Notes: a model not told the origin generated them from the letters alone. 64,000 nucleotides of DNA from Lactobacillus selangorensis (GCF_001437205.1 NZ_JQAZ01000007.1:1-64000), one strand, 5' to 3'. Shown: positions 1 through 8,846, counted from the stretch's first letter. Numbers and translations are program-made.

Positions 1-77
1 ATACTTTGTTCAGTTTTCAAAGGCCTACTGTTTCTCACAGCTATATTAGTATAGCATGTTAATTTAGAAATTGTCAA
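1..77 (-). promoter_or_regulatory. rRNA-operon-type promoter and leader
   Basis: On the minus strand there is TTGACA (72-77), an 18-bp spacer and TATACT (48-53). The transcript would run off the left edge. Just downstream, the minus strand at 3-21 reads CTTTGAAAACTGAACAAAG, a sequence typical of leaders and spacers in Firmicutes rRNA operons. I infer that an rrn operon begins just outside the window. The rRNA itself is not visible. Confidence 0.6.
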
Positions 78-340
78 CCACCAATTTAAATGAATAAATA
101 TTCATTGGCTGGCAGTTCGTTATCTTAACGACAACTTTATTAGTTTACCTTATCAGCGTTCAACTTTCAAATGCTTTTTTCAAAAAGTTGATGGCTAAAC
201 GCTGATACGGTGTTGCTCGTTGACAACAAAAAATAGTTTACCAAGATTTCAGACGGCCGTCAACCCTTTTTTCAAAATCAACGTATATTTATCCATTTTC
301 AAATGCATAAATCGCTCATTTTCCATTCTAAGCAGACATA
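78..340. other. Intergenic region, no gene seen
   Basis: No open reading frame with a ribosome binding site is visible. The stretch holds an inverted repeat (ATCAGCGTT near 150-158 and AACGCTGAT near 199-207) around a T-rich centre. This could be a structured region upstream of the rRNA-type promoter. Nothing else stands out. Confidence 0.4.
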
Positions 341-377
341 AAAAGGACTCGCAACGTCACAAACGTCGCAAGTCCTT
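341..377 (-). terminator. Rho-independent terminator of ltaS-like gene
   Basis: Read on minus, a 14-bp stem (AAGGACTTGCGACG pairing with CGTTGCGAGTCCTT, two G-U pairs) is followed by a T-run. It lies 11 bases past the stop codon of the lipoteichoic acid synthase gene. Confidence 0.85.
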
Positions 378-387
378 CCGTTAAAAA

Positions 388-2451
388 TTACTTTTTCAGT
401 TCCGGTGCATCCGTTACATAGAGATCTGTATCGGATTTACCGTCATTTTTGGCAAGCACACTCGTCGGCTCTTTCTTTTGCGCCTTCTTCAGGAGTTTCT
501 TCCCATAACTGACTTTATAGTTGTAATCAGCCTTATTGACTTTCTTAAATCCAGCTGGTGTGTAGAAACGCAGCAGGTCTTCGTTGATCACTTTATCTGA
601 CAACGATAATTCGGTTGCAACATGGTTGGTCATCTTTTCGACCTTCGTCTTCTCGGCACCGGTTGGGTGGACGACTTTGCCCGTCGAAGTATCATAGTAG
701 GTCGACCCGACCTTCGTATACGTCGGCGAAACAAAGTCCCCATTTCGGAAGGCCACAGTCTGATTGCGATCCGGATTCAGCAAATCTTGTCCGAACTGGA
801 TCGTATCATCATCCTTAACCCCTAAGAGATCCATGATTGTTGGCAAGGCATCGATTTCACCACCGTAAGTATGGTTGATACCGCCCTTTAAACCTTCCAT
901 ATGGATCATGAATGGGACCCGCTGGAACTGGGCATCGTCAAAGTTATTAAAGGACTTCTTGCCTAACAGTTTGGCAACGGCCTTCTTGTGGTTGCCGGAG
1001 ATTCCGTAATGGTCCCCATAGAAGACGACCATGGTTGATTTATCTAACCCGGTCTTCTTGAGCCAAGTCATGAATTCACCAATCGCCTGATCCAAATAAC
1101 GAGCCGTCACAACGTAACCATCTACGGTATCATCGCCGGTATTGGTCCGGGCAATCGACGCATTCTTTTTATCCAGCAGATACGGATAATGGTTTGTCAG
1201 CGTGATCAGCTTGGCATAGAACGGCTGAGGGAGCTGTTCGAGGTACTTGGACGATTGATCTAAGAAGATCTTATCCTTCATCCCATAGCCGACATTATAG
1301 CTCGCCTTGTTCTTGTAATATTCATTGCTGAAGAAATACTGGTAGCCCCATGACTTATACGCATTATCACGGTTCCAGAAACTCGGCACATCCCCATGGA
1401 ATGCCGCCGTTGTATACCCCATTTGACTCAGCTTAGCTGGTGCCGCCTGGAACGTGTTCGTTGTCCCATCCGTAACCATTGCTGCTCCTTCTGGGAGCCC
1501 GAACAAGCTGTTTTCCATCATCATTTCAGCATCGGCCGTTTTACCTTGGCCGACCTGATTAAAGAAATTATCGAAACTGAGGGTATCGCTTTCATGGTAG
1601 ATCTTATTCAAGTTCGGCGTGACTTCTTTGCCCTTCCACTTGAAGTCAATCAGGAACTGCTGGAAACTTTCCAGATGAATGATAATGACGTTCTTGCCTT
1701 TGGCTTTGCCATAATAAGACGCATTATCCCCGACGCGATTATTCTTCAAATAACTCTGGACACTCTTCAAATCGCTCGCATTCGCCTTTTTCTTAATGGC
1801 TTCATTCTGCTGCGTCTTAACCCCATCGTAGACAGTGTAGGCATTCAAGCCCAAATATTTGACGATGTAGTTATTATCGAAGGTCCGAGTCAGCAAACCA
1901 GAACGGTCTGAATTGGCCATTCCTAAGTTCACCGCAAATAAAAAGACGCCTAATAATTCAATTGCAGTTGCATAGCGCCGTTTGAACGGCCGCATATCCA
2001 TTTTGATGACATGAAAGGCCAGCAACAAGACCAGCAGAAGGACATCGGCATACACCAGAAAGTCGCTGCCACGTACAATGTTGGCAATACTCTTATCCAA
2101 ATTGGTCGACGCCGCACCGGACCCCTTGATCAATGTAAAGGTCAGGAAATCGGAAAACTCACGGTAGTACAAAATATTCGCAAACAGCCACGTGGTGTCC
2201 AAAAAGTCGATCACTAGCATCACGACATATGACTTGCGACCCCGCAAGAATAAGGCGACCCCGAGCAGAATCAGAATTGTCGGAATCGGGTTGATGGCCA
2301 AAATGAGATTCTGCATCCCGCCCTTAACACCTAAATTGAACTTCGTCTTATAGGCATAATAGGTCTTCAGCCAAAACAGAAAAACGGTCAGCAGGAAGAA
2401 GCCCATTTTGGTGTTCAGGCCCTGCCGGATCGAATTGCCTATCTTTTTCAT
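388..2451 (-). CDS. ltaS: Lipoteichoic acid synthase family protein (sulfatase fold)
   Basis: 687-aa membrane enzyme of the LtaS family, which polymerises glycerol-phosphate from phosphatidylglycerol onto a glycolipid anchor outside the membrane. The first ~210 residues hold about five membrane segments. The rest is an extracellular sulfatase-like domain. Visible catalytic features are a metal-binding LES at 260-262, the threonine nucleophile in GKTADAE (T305), and FYGDHYG near residue 480. The start has GGAGG ten bases upstream. It is followed by a terminator. Nearby minus-strand genes make the glycolipid anchor, which supports the role. An LtaP-type primase or a paralogue with another specificity is possible, since the family has several members. 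Confidence 0.88.
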   Translation of the reverse strand: MKKIGNSIRQGLNTKMGFFLLTVFLFWLKTYYAYKTKFNLGVKGGMQNLILAINPIPTILILLGVALFLRGRKSYVVMLVIDFLDTTWLFANILYYREFSDFLTFTLIKGSGAASTNLDKSIANIVRGSDFLVYADVLLLVLLLAFHVIKMDMRPFKRRYATAIELLGVFLFAVNLGMANSDRSGLLTRTFDNNYIVKYLGLNAYTVYDGVKTQQNEAIKKKANASDLKSVQSYLKNNRVGDNASYYGKAKGKNVIIIHLESFQQFLIDFKWKGKEVTPNLNKIYHESDTLSFDNFFNQVGQGKTADAEMMMENSLFGLPEGAAMVTDGTTNTFQAAPAKLSQMGYTTAAFHGDVPSFWNRDNAYKSWGYQYFFSNEYYKNKASYNVGYGMKDKIFLDQSSKYLEQLPQPFYAKLITLTNHYPYLLDKKNASIARTNTGDDTVDGYVVTARYLDQAIGEFMTWLKKTGLDKSTMVVFYGDHYGISGNHKKAVAKLLGKKSFNNFDDAQFQRVPFMIHMEGLKGGINHTYGGEIDALPTIMDLLGVKDDDTIQFGQDLLNPDRNQTVAFRNGDFVSPTYTKVGSTYYDTSTGKVVHPTGAEKTKVEKMTNHVATELSLSDKVINEDLLRFYTPAGFKKVNKADYNYKVSYGKKLLKKAQKKEPTSVLAKNDGKSDTDLYVTDAPELKK

Positions 2452-2586
2452 GAAAAAATTGCCTCCACATCAATATATAAATTTCTCTAAAGAAAGTTTA
2501 CCTGCTTCGCAATTAAAAAACAATTGCGCAGCAAATGATTATTAAAAACTTAACCAATCTTTCTCTGTAAAAAAACAACCTATGCG

Positions 2587-2621
2587 AAAAGAACCACTAA
2601 GCTTCCACTTAATGGTTCTCT
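2587..2621 (-). terminator. Terminator after ykuJ-like gene
   Basis: On minus, GAACCATTAAG and CTTAGTGGTTC form a stem followed by TTTTC. It closes the glycolipid transcript that starts at lafA and separates it from ltaS. Confidence 0.75.
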
Positions 2622-2623
2622 GG

Positions 2624-2857
2624 CTAGTCGTCCAATAAATCATAAATTTCCATGGCGATCAGATCGACATCGTCAAATTGAAATTTTTGATGGTTCTCGA
2701 CTTCTTCTAGTTCGTACGTTTGTGTCTTGCTATCATACGTGACGAGGCCTTTTTCGACGCCGTCCTTTTCAAAACGACGGCTGGACATCTCGCCATCAGC
2801 ACCATTCTGCATGGCTTCTAATCGTTGAATAATAGCAACTAACTGCGAATTCTTCAT
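2624..2857 (-). CDS. YkuJ-like DUF1797 family protein
   Basis: Small acidic protein of 77 aa resembling Bacillus YkuJ (DUF1797): it starts MKNSQLVAIIQRLEAM and ends in an acidic FDDVDLIAMEIYDLL segment. The family has a known fold but no established function. I chose the ATG at 2857 rather than the upstream in-frame codon because AAAGGGG lies eight bases before it. It follows the flippase-like gene and is probably cotranscribed with the glycolipid genes. Confidence 0.75.
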   Translation of the reverse strand: MKNSQLVAIIQRLEAMQNGADGEMSSRRFEKDGVEKGLVTYDSKTQTYELEEVENHQKFQFDDVDLIAMEIYDLLDD

Positions 2858-2932
2858 GACTAAGCCCCTTTCACACTTCATCTAACAGTTTACCAAAAAA
2901 CACAGGTGTCTGCATGACAATTCAGAAATAAT

Positions 2933-3958
2933 TTAGGAGTGGTCTGTTTGCGGTGCCTTCCATGGTTTGACCGCCAGTGCCCAGATTCCCATGAACATGC
3001 CCAAATAGTAAGTAAAAACACGCCATAAAAGCATCCCTAGGACTAGTTTACTAGCTGACGGGATAAACGTTGCAAATAACGTTTTAAAACTATACTCAGC
3101 ACCCCCAGAACCGCCTGGAATCGGAAACAGTGAAATAATCATGACAATCATGACATGCATGACTAGGACTCGCACAAAATCAACATTGGTGTACCCTAAC
3201 GCCAAAATCACAAAATACGGCACACTGTAATAGAAAAGAAGCTGAATCAAAGTCAGCACAGAGGCATAAAACACTTTTTTCTTTTCCCGTTTTAAGTACA
3301 GACTTTCTTGGTAAAAACTATCGATCTTGTCATCGAGATTATGCTTGATTTGTTTGGCCCGTTTGTCATTGACGAACCAGCGGACGGGAATAATCAGCCA
3401 GCCGACCACTTTTTTGGTGAACTTATAATCGTACATCACTAATAATAACATGGCGATGACTGAAACATGCAGCACAAACCCGAGTGCGATAAATAAGGCC
3501 AAGGCGGAGAATTTGGCAGCCACCTGGTCAAAGCCGACAACCATCGTAAAAATAAAGTTGATTAGCACCATACCCTGATAGACGACAAATTTCATCAGGA
3601 GCACCGAACTGGCCCGCCCGGCTTCGACGCCGGAGCGCATCAATGCTACCAGCTGCGCCGGCTGACCGCCAGAAGCAAACGGCGTAATGTTATTGAATAG
3701 CTGCTCGACTAATGGGACTCGAATTGCATTATGAAAGGGGAAATATTTGGTGCGGCCCTTCAAAAAAATCTGGACGACAAAAGCTTCGAACATCCACGAC
3801 AGGAGCATGCAAACGAGGGCAATCAGCAACCAGCCGAAATGAAGGTGCACGACATTCTGCCACAACTGCTGCAGATTTAATTTACGGACCTCGAACCAAA
3901 AAATGCCGACTCCGAAGAGCAGCATTATGATGAGGGCAATCTTATTCTTGCGTGTCAT
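2933..3958 (-). CDS. LafC-like / UPF0104 flippase-like membrane protein
   Basis: About 341 aa, highly hydrophobic, with roughly eight membrane segments. It matches the lysylphosphatidylglycerol synthase transmembrane family (UPF0104). Recognisable parts are NNITPFASGGQPAQ near residue 95 and PIPGGSGGAEYSF near residue 285. The ATG at 3958 overlaps the end of the preceding glycosyltransferase gene by 17 bases, so the two are translationally linked. In Listeria the third gene of the laf cluster (lafC) is a protein of this kind, proposed to help glycolipid anchor synthesis or transport. That role here is inferred from context, not shown by sequence. Confidence 0.78.
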   Translation of the reverse strand: MTRKNKIALIIMLLFGVGIFWFEVRKLNLQQLWQNVVHLHFGWLLIALVCMLLSWMFEAFVVQIFLKGRTKYFPFHNAIRVPLVEQLFNNITPFASGGQPAQLVALMRSGVEAGRASSVLLMKFVVYQGMVLINFIFTMVVGFDQVAAKFSALALFIALGFVLHVSVIAMLLLVMYDYKFTKKVVGWLIIPVRWFVNDKRAKQIKHNLDDKIDSFYQESLYLKREKKKVFYASVLTLIQLLFYYSVPYFVILALGYTNVDFVRVLVMHVMIVMIISLFPIPGGSGGAEYSFKTLFATFIPSASKLVLGMLLWRVFTYYLGMFMGIWALAVKPWKAPQTDHS

Positions 3959-4994
3959 GAGGCGTTCCCTTCGCCAGCGCCGCCTGCTGGGCATAGAATT
4001 GCTGCCAGATTTTGGCTAAACGTGGTTCGGAATAATGAGCGGCGCCGGCCAGCGCCCGCTGCCGCAAATTCGCCAAAGCGGCCGGATTACGGCGGAAACG
4101 CCGGATTTGATCGTTCATCGCCGCTTCATCGGCAGCCGGTTGATAATAGCCGGTAATGATGGCCCGGTACAAATCGAGATCTCGCAGCAGAACCGGTGTC
4201 CCGCAGCTGAAGGCTTCGAGTACCGACATTGGGAATAATTCATCATAAGATGGCAGCAAAAACAAGTCCGCCATATTGTAATAGTGGATTAAATCTTTAC
4301 GAGGCACAATATTGGTGAATTTCAAATTCGCTGGTGGATTGGCAATGACTCGTTTAAAGTCGCTGTACCCATCCGTCATCCGGCCAAACGAAAAACCGCC
4401 AGCCCAGACGAACTGGATATCGGGATTTTCGACAGCCAGTTTGATGAAATCGGCGACCCCTTTACGTTCCTGAACCTGACCATTGCCAAACACGACAAAA
4501 TCGCTGGCGCCCAAGCCGAGCTTTTTGCGCATCTGCTGCCGAACCGCTTTTCCTTCAGGATGAAATTCTTTTTTGGCGACAAAATTCGGAATGTAGGTCA
4601 CTTTTTCACGAGGAATCCCATCAGCCACGAGTTTATCGATGAAACTGGGATTGACAACAACCAGTTCATCCATCCGTTTATAAAACTGGATCACATATTG
4701 ATAGAACCAGCCCCGAAACGGCTGCGGAATTTTCAGACTGCCTTCCAAGGTTTCCGGCAGGAAATGAACATAGCCGATTTTTCGGCCCCGCCGGTCGGAA
4801 AAAGTCGATAAGTAAAACTGCGGATCGATCGTATGGTAATGGCTGACGTCGCTCCGTTCGCCGAAACGATTGACTGTTACTTTGAACTGATCGGGAAAAT
4901 ACTTCTTTAGCAATCCCATCAATTCAACATATGCACTGCCGACGCCTTGACCGGCAACCTTATCGGCGGATGAGAACATATTGATTTTTAACAT
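3942..4994 (-). CDS. lafB: Glycolipid glycosyltransferase, second step (LafB/BgsA-like)
   Basis: 350-aa GT4-type, GT-B fold glycosyltransferase. It starts MLKINMFSSADKVAGQGVG, a characteristic N-terminus of the LafB/BgsA group, and has the usual C-terminal nucleotide-sugar motif region (SYDELFPMSVLEAFSCGTP). Enzymes of this group add the second sugar to glucosyl-diacylglycerol to give the diglycosyl lipid that anchors lipoteichoic acid. The start at 4994 has AAGGAG six bases upstream. A longer upstream frame exists but runs inside lafA. It lies ten bases after lafA and overlaps the next gene. Which sugar it transfers cannot be told from sequence. Confidence 0.85.
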   Translation of the reverse strand: MLKINMFSSADKVAGQGVGSAYVELMGLLKKYFPDQFKVTVNRFGERSDVSHYHTIDPQFYLSTFSDRRGRKIGYVHFLPETLEGSLKIPQPFRGWFYQYVIQFYKRMDELVVVNPSFIDKLVADGIPREKVTYIPNFVAKKEFHPEGKAVRQQMRKKLGLGASDFVVFGNGQVQERKGVADFIKLAVENPDIQFVWAGGFSFGRMTDGYSDFKRVIANPPANLKFTNIVPRKDLIHYYNMADLFLLPSYDELFPMSVLEAFSCGTPVLLRDLDLYRAIITGYYQPAADEAAMNDQIRRFRRNPAALANLRQRALAGAAHYSEPRLAKIWQQFYAQQAALAKGTPHDTQE

Positions 4995-5004
4995 CTGCGA
5001 CTCC

Positions 5005-6183
5005 TTATTCACTAACATTGACAGTATCAAATTTGAGCACATCGTATAAAACCTGTGCATCTTGATAAAATTTGACGATGCGATCACCGAAACAGTCAGC
5101 CGAAATTTCATACAGCTTCTGTTTACGGGGCGCCGGATCGTCATAAGCATGCGGATGGTCGAGGTAACGATAAATCTGTCCGATCATCTCATCCTCAGAA
5201 TCGAACGTCGTGCCCAGCGTCGGATCGGTCAAAAGATCATTCGTATAATCACTCGAATGAACGACAATCTTGATACCGGCGGCGAGCGCTTCGATATAGG
5301 TCAGCCCCTGTGATTCAGTATCGCTGGCAGAAACAAATAGATTGGCTGCCTGATAGTAATTGGCCACATCGTCATGATTGACCTCGCCGGTGAAGATGAC
5401 ATGGTCACCTAGTTTCAAATCCTGCGCCTGTTGTTTCAGGTCGTCAATTGCCGGGCCATTGCCGACCACGATCAAAACAAGATCCGGTCGTTTGGCCAAT
5501 AACTTCGGCATGCTGTCGATTAAAACATTGATCTTTTTTTCATAAGCGACCCGGCTCAGCGATAACAGCACTGGCTGGTCTGGTTTAATATTTAATTCCT
5601 TGCGGATATTCCGAGTTGTCGGCTGCGAGAACTTGGTTAAATCGACCCCAGTCGGAATAATCCGAATCGGCGATTTGACACCATACCCGTTTAAAGTGTC
5701 GATGACCCGATCGCTCGGTGCCACGACTGCCGTCATGTGGTACAAAAAGGCTCTGCTCATCTGCTTCACATGGTATGGCCGCAGCAAGTGGCCATTCATC
5801 ACATAATGCAAATAATCCTCATACATCGTATGGTACGTATGCACACAAGGAATCTTGAGATTACGAGCGACAAACTTGCCGATGTAGCCCATCGAAAACT
5901 CAGTTTGGGTGTGGACGATATCCAGTTGTAATTCTTTGGCAACCTGGAGTGCATGAAAGAGCCCCCGAACTGCGATGCGCCGATCCGTAAACGAAACGAA
6001 GGGCACACTGGCAAACCGGAAGACGTTCGGCTCGACCGTATCCTTGTCTACATGAGGGTCAGTGGTCGTAAAAATATAAACCGCATGCCCCTTTTTTTCT
6101 AGATTTTCTTTCAGGGTTTTGATCGAAGTTGCGACCCCACTTACCTGCGGAAAATAAGTGTCTGTGAATATCCCGACATTCAC
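5005..6183 (-). CDS. lafA: 1,2-diacylglycerol 3-glucosyltransferase (LafA/BgsB-like)
   Basis: 392-aa GT4 glycosyltransferase. The N-terminal MNVGIFTDTYFPQVSGVATS and a middle HTQTEFSMGYIG are typical of diacylglycerol glucosyltransferases. The nucleotide-sugar motif SASDTESQGLTYIEALAAG sits near residue 290. The enzyme transfers glucose from UDP-glucose to diacylglycerol at the inner membrane face, the first step of glycolipid anchor synthesis. The start codon is GTG at 6183, preceded by AAGGAGGAG. An ATG two bases further on is in another frame. It is the first gene of the glycolipid operon, with its own promoter upstream. Confidence 0.87.
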   Translation of the reverse strand: MNVGIFTDTYFPQVSGVATSIKTLKENLEKKGHAVYIFTTTDPHVDKDTVEPNVFRFASVPFVSFTDRRIAVRGLFHALQVAKELQLDIVHTQTEFSMGYIGKFVARNLKIPCVHTYHTMYEDYLHYVMNGHLLRPYHVKQMSRAFLYHMTAVVAPSDRVIDTLNGYGVKSPIRIIPTGVDLTKFSQPTTRNIRKELNIKPDQPVLLSLSRVAYEKKINVLIDSMPKLLAKRPDLVLIVVGNGPAIDDLKQQAQDLKLGDHVIFTGEVNHDDVANYYQAANLFVSASDTESQGLTYIEALAAGIKIVVHSSDYTNDLLTDPTLGTTFDSEDEMIGQIYRYLDHPHAYDDPAPRKQKLYEISADCFGDRIVKFYQDAQVLYDVLKFDTVNVSE

Positions 6184-6222
6184 GATATCTCCTCCTTAGC
6201 TGCAGATAGCTCACTATGGGTC

Positions 6223-6251
6223 ATTATACGAATAAATAACCTGTTATGCAA
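6223..6251 (-). promoter_or_regulatory. Promoter of the glycolipid operon
   Basis: On minus, TTGCAT (6246-6251), a 17-bp spacer and a perfect TATAAT (6223-6228). Transcription would start about 30-35 bases before the lafA GTG. Confidence 0.75.
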
Positions 6252-6333
6252 TTGATAGAACTCCTGCTTTCATAACCATTGTAAGCAAGATTTTTTTGTG
6301 AAAACACCGCCTTCCGACCGATTCTTTTCTCAA

Positions 6334-6375
6334 TCGACCGGTCGAAATTGATTGTAACCGCTTTATTTTTATGCT
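6334..6375 (+). promoter_or_regulatory. Promoter and palindromic operator of the esterase gene
   Basis: TTGATT (6348-6353), 16-bp spacer, TATGCT (6370-6375). Immediately upstream is the 12-bp perfect palindrome TCGACCGGTCGA (6334-6345). It abuts the -35 region and is a candidate repressor site, for example for a TetR-type protein. No such regulator is in view. Confidence 0.55.
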
Positions 6376-6418
6376 AAGGTGCACTTGACAGATGTAATTA
6401 TGCAAGGAGGCTCTCGTC

Positions 6419-7552
6419 ATGAACAACAATCAACTCATTTTCCCCAACACTTGGAATTTTCAGCATGGCATTCATGTCTTAGGCAAACAGACTAAATATG
6501 CAGCTGACCAGAACGATGTCATGTGCCTAACCAAAACCGTGCCCGGTTTGGAAAAAGGCGAACCAGCGCCGATGCTTGCCCAAATGAAGCAGAATTACCG
6601 GATGCCGACTAATTATCATGCGCCTAAATCCGAAGTGATGTCGGACGTTCCGGCACTTCCAGACACTGAGGAAAATAATTATATTATGAAATGGCGTGAT
6701 CGGATGGGCGTTTTGAGTGCCAATCAGACAATCGGCATCACCGAACAAAAGGTAATCACCGATCAAGGATTGCCAATCACGATTTACACGCCCCCGTTTG
6801 CCGATGAAGAATCATTGCCGGCAGTAGTCTATTACCATGGCGGTGCTTTCATCGGCGGTTCAATCTATATTACCGAAGATTTTGTCCGGCTGCTGGCCCA
6901 AGTGGCCCATGTCCGGGTCCTGAGCCTCGATTTCCATTATGCGCCCGAATTCAAAGCCCCGACCGTGCTCGACGAAACCTACCACAGCCTGACTTGGATT
7001 GCTGCTAATGCGGAACGGCTCAATATCATTCCGGAACAGATTTTTGTTTTCGGAGAGAGCTCCGGCGGCAATATTGCCGCTTCCGTTTCTTATCTGGATC
7101 GGCTTAAGAAAACTAATATTGTTCGCGGCCAGGTCATCGCTTATCCAATTGCCACGTTGAATAAGGAACAAACCGATCATTACGACGTGCCGCATCAAAC
7201 CGGCGCCGGCGTCGGCCCGAACGGTTTGCCAACTTTCGATGACGTTCTGAAATTGATTCAGGATTCCTATCTGGGCAACACGCTTTCAGACAATGACCCC
7301 CGTGTTTCGCCGTTAGCGGTGCCGGATGAAATTGCCGCCCAGATGCCTGCTTCATTAGTGATTGCCGATGAATTCGACCCGCTGCGCAAACAAGATTATG
7401 CCTATGCTAAGAAATTATCTCAGGCCGGCGTGAACACGCATTACATTTACTATGAAGGCATGGCACATGCCTTTCTCAATTCAGTTGGGATTGTTCCACA
7501 GGCAAGTGATTTTGCGATGCAGGCGGCCCGCTGGCTCCATGCTAATCTATAA
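6419..7552 (+). CDS. Alpha/beta hydrolase, HSL-type esterase
   Basis: 377-aa hydrolase of the hormone-sensitive-lipase (family IV) esterase group, expected to cleave short acyl esters in the cytoplasm. It has the oxyanion motif HGGAF at 140-144, the nucleophile motif GESSGG at 212-217 (S214), an acid residue in ADEFDPL near 321 and the catalytic His in GMAHAF near 355. No signal peptide is seen. AAGGAGG lies eight bases before the ATG. It is a single-gene unit with its own promoter, operator-like palindrome and terminator. The natural substrate is unknown. The ~100-residue N-terminal cap is longer than in minimal members of the family. Confidence 0.85.
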   Translation: MNNNQLIFPNTWNFQHGIHVLGKQTKYAADQNDVMCLTKTVPGLEKGEPAPMLAQMKQNYRMPTNYHAPKSEVMSDVPALPDTEENNYIMKWRDRMGVLSANQTIGITEQKVITDQGLPITIYTPPFADEESLPAVVYYHGGAFIGGSIYITEDFVRLLAQVAHVRVLSLDFHYAPEFKAPTVLDETYHSLTWIAANAERLNIIPEQIFVFGESSGGNIAASVSYLDRLKKTNIVRGQVIAYPIATLNKEQTDHYDVPHQTGAGVGPNGLPTFDDVLKLIQDSYLGNTLSDNDPRVSPLAVPDEIAAQMPASLVIADEFDPLRKQDYAYAKKLSQAGVNTHYIYYEGMAHAFLNSVGIVPQASDFAMQAARWLHANL

Positions 7553-7559
7553 AACTAAT

Positions 7560-7592
7560 AAAAGACCATGGCATCCGTCATGGTCTTTTATT
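7560..7592 (+). terminator. Terminator of the esterase gene
   Basis: AAAGACCATG (7561-7570) pairs perfectly with CATGGTCTTT (7579-7588), followed by TATTT. It is A/T-flanked on both sides and so could act in both directions. Confidence 0.85.
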
Positions 7593-7655
7593 TGCACCGC
7601 TACATGGCAATTTGTTACGGTGAACTTACGAAGTCAAATCAAAGGAGGTCCTGCT

Positions 7656-8381
7656 ATGTCTCTTTTTGCGAACGACCCCATCTTTGGTCTGTTATTGTCA
7701 CTCTGTGTTTATGCTTGCAGCGAGTGGCTCTATCGCAAATCAAACCGGTTCTTTTTATTTCAGCCGTTATTTTTCGGGATGCTGCTTGGAATCGCCCTGC
7801 TCTATCTGATTGCGATCCTCCGTTCTCAGCCTGTTCTCACGCTTTACGAAGCCTTTCGACCTGGGGGCAATTGGCTGTTTTGGCTGGCAACTCCAGCGAC
7901 AATGGCCTTTGCAATCCCCCTCTACCAACGGAATGATGTCCTCCGCAAGCATTGGCGGACGATTTTAAGCGCTCTGGTGGTTAGTTTATTGATCTCGCTA
8001 ATCGTTATCTATACGATTTGCCTGGCATTCGGCTTTTCCAAACCGATCACAGGCGCCCTGCTGGTTCAAGCGGCGACAACGGCGATTGCATTGCCAGTAG
8101 CGGGTGCAATCGGCGGTTCAGAAGCAATTGCGGCTTTTGCCGTCATTCTTAATTCTGTCATTATTTACGCACTGGGTCACGAACTAATCGAATGGTTCCG
8201 GCTCGAGGAAAATCCCTTAGGCGCCGGCCTTGGTTTCGGCCTAGCTGGCAATGCCGTTGGGGCCACCAAAGCCCTCGAAGTCGGTGAAGTCGCCGGAGCT
8301 GCCGGCGTCATTTCATTCGTCTTTGGCGGCGTGCTCGTTAACTTATTCGTGCCGCTCTTTGCTCAGCTCGTCAGTCTGTAA
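7656..8381 (+). CDS. lrgB: LrgB/CidB family membrane protein
   Basis: 241 aa with six to eight membrane segments and the glycine-rich C-terminal region of the LrgB/CidB family (GNAVGATKALEVGEVAGAAG near 200). The family works with LrgA/CidA in control of murein hydrolase activity, metabolite export and cell death. The true start is ATG 7656, with AAAGGAGG seven bases before it. An upstream in-frame extension overlaps the esterase gene and its terminator and is not credible. It is followed after 13 bases by an lrgA-like gene. This order is the reverse of the common lrgA-lrgB arrangement. Confidence 0.85.
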   Translation: MSLFANDPIFGLLLSLCVYACSEWLYRKSNRFFLFQPLFFGMLLGIALLYLIAILRSQPVLTLYEAFRPGGNWLFWLATPATMAFAIPLYQRNDVLRKHWRTILSALVVSLLISLIVIYTICLAFGFSKPITGALLVQAATTAIALPVAGAIGGSEAIAAFAVILNSVIIYALGHELIEWFRLEENPLGAGLGFGLAGNAVGATKALEVGEVAGAAGVISFVFGGVLVNLFVPLFAQLVSL

Positions 8382-8394
8382 GAAAGGAGTTCCC

Positions 8395-8805
8395 ATGCAA
8401 AAAGACGCCCCTCTATGGCACCAACTTTTCATCTATACTGTTCTGATTGGAATCAGTGACCTTATCAGCCGCTTGCTCGAACGGCTGATTCCCAGTTTCC
8501 CGTTTCCAACGGCGCTGGTCGGACTGATTCTGATGTACGTGCTGCTCGAAATGCAAGTCCTCAAATTACCGCAGGTTGAACGGCTTGGCAATTTTCTGCT
8601 GAAATACATCAGCCTCTTTTTCATTCCGTCGGGCATCTCACTCGTCACGGCCCTGCCGGAAATGAAATCAAATGGGCTCGCAATCGTCTTCGTCGTCATT
8701 TTCTCAACGGTCTTCATGCTAGTTCTGACGGCAGCCATCACCTGGGGACTGCTCAAATTCAAGGCGTGGCGAAACAATTCCGAAGCCGAAGAAGAAACCG
8801 ATTAA
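8395..8805 (+). CDS. lrgA: LrgA/CidA family holin-like protein
   Basis: 136 aa, four membrane segments and a charged, acidic C-terminal tail. The LrgA/CidA signature is visible as FPTALVGLILMYVLLE and FLLKYISLFFIPSGISL. These proteins behave like holins or antiholins in the membrane. It starts at ATG 8395 after AGAAAGGAG and ends just before a strong terminator. Together with the preceding lrgB-like gene it forms a two-gene operon directly beside the prophage. Whether it acts as LrgA or CidA cannot be decided from sequence. Confidence 0.82.
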   Translation: MQKDAPLWHQLFIYTVLIGISDLISRLLERLIPSFPFPTALVGLILMYVLLEMQVLKLPQVERLGNFLLKYISLFFIPSGISLVTALPEMKSNGLAIVFVVIFSTVFMLVLTAAITWGLLKFKAWRNNSEAEEETD

Positions 8806-8813
8806 CGCCACAA

Positions 8814-8846
8814 AAAAAAGACTGATCAGGATGATCAGTCTTTTTA
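8814..8846. terminator. Bidirectional terminator (lrgA; originally also ssrA)
   Basis: AAAAGACTGATCA pairs with TGATCAGTCTTTT across a 3-base loop, with A-run on one side and T-run on the other. It ends the lrg operon. Because attL follows directly at 8851, this hairpin would lie just downstream of ssrA on the opposite strand in a strain without the prophage, and would have served as the tmRNA terminator. Confidence 0.85.
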
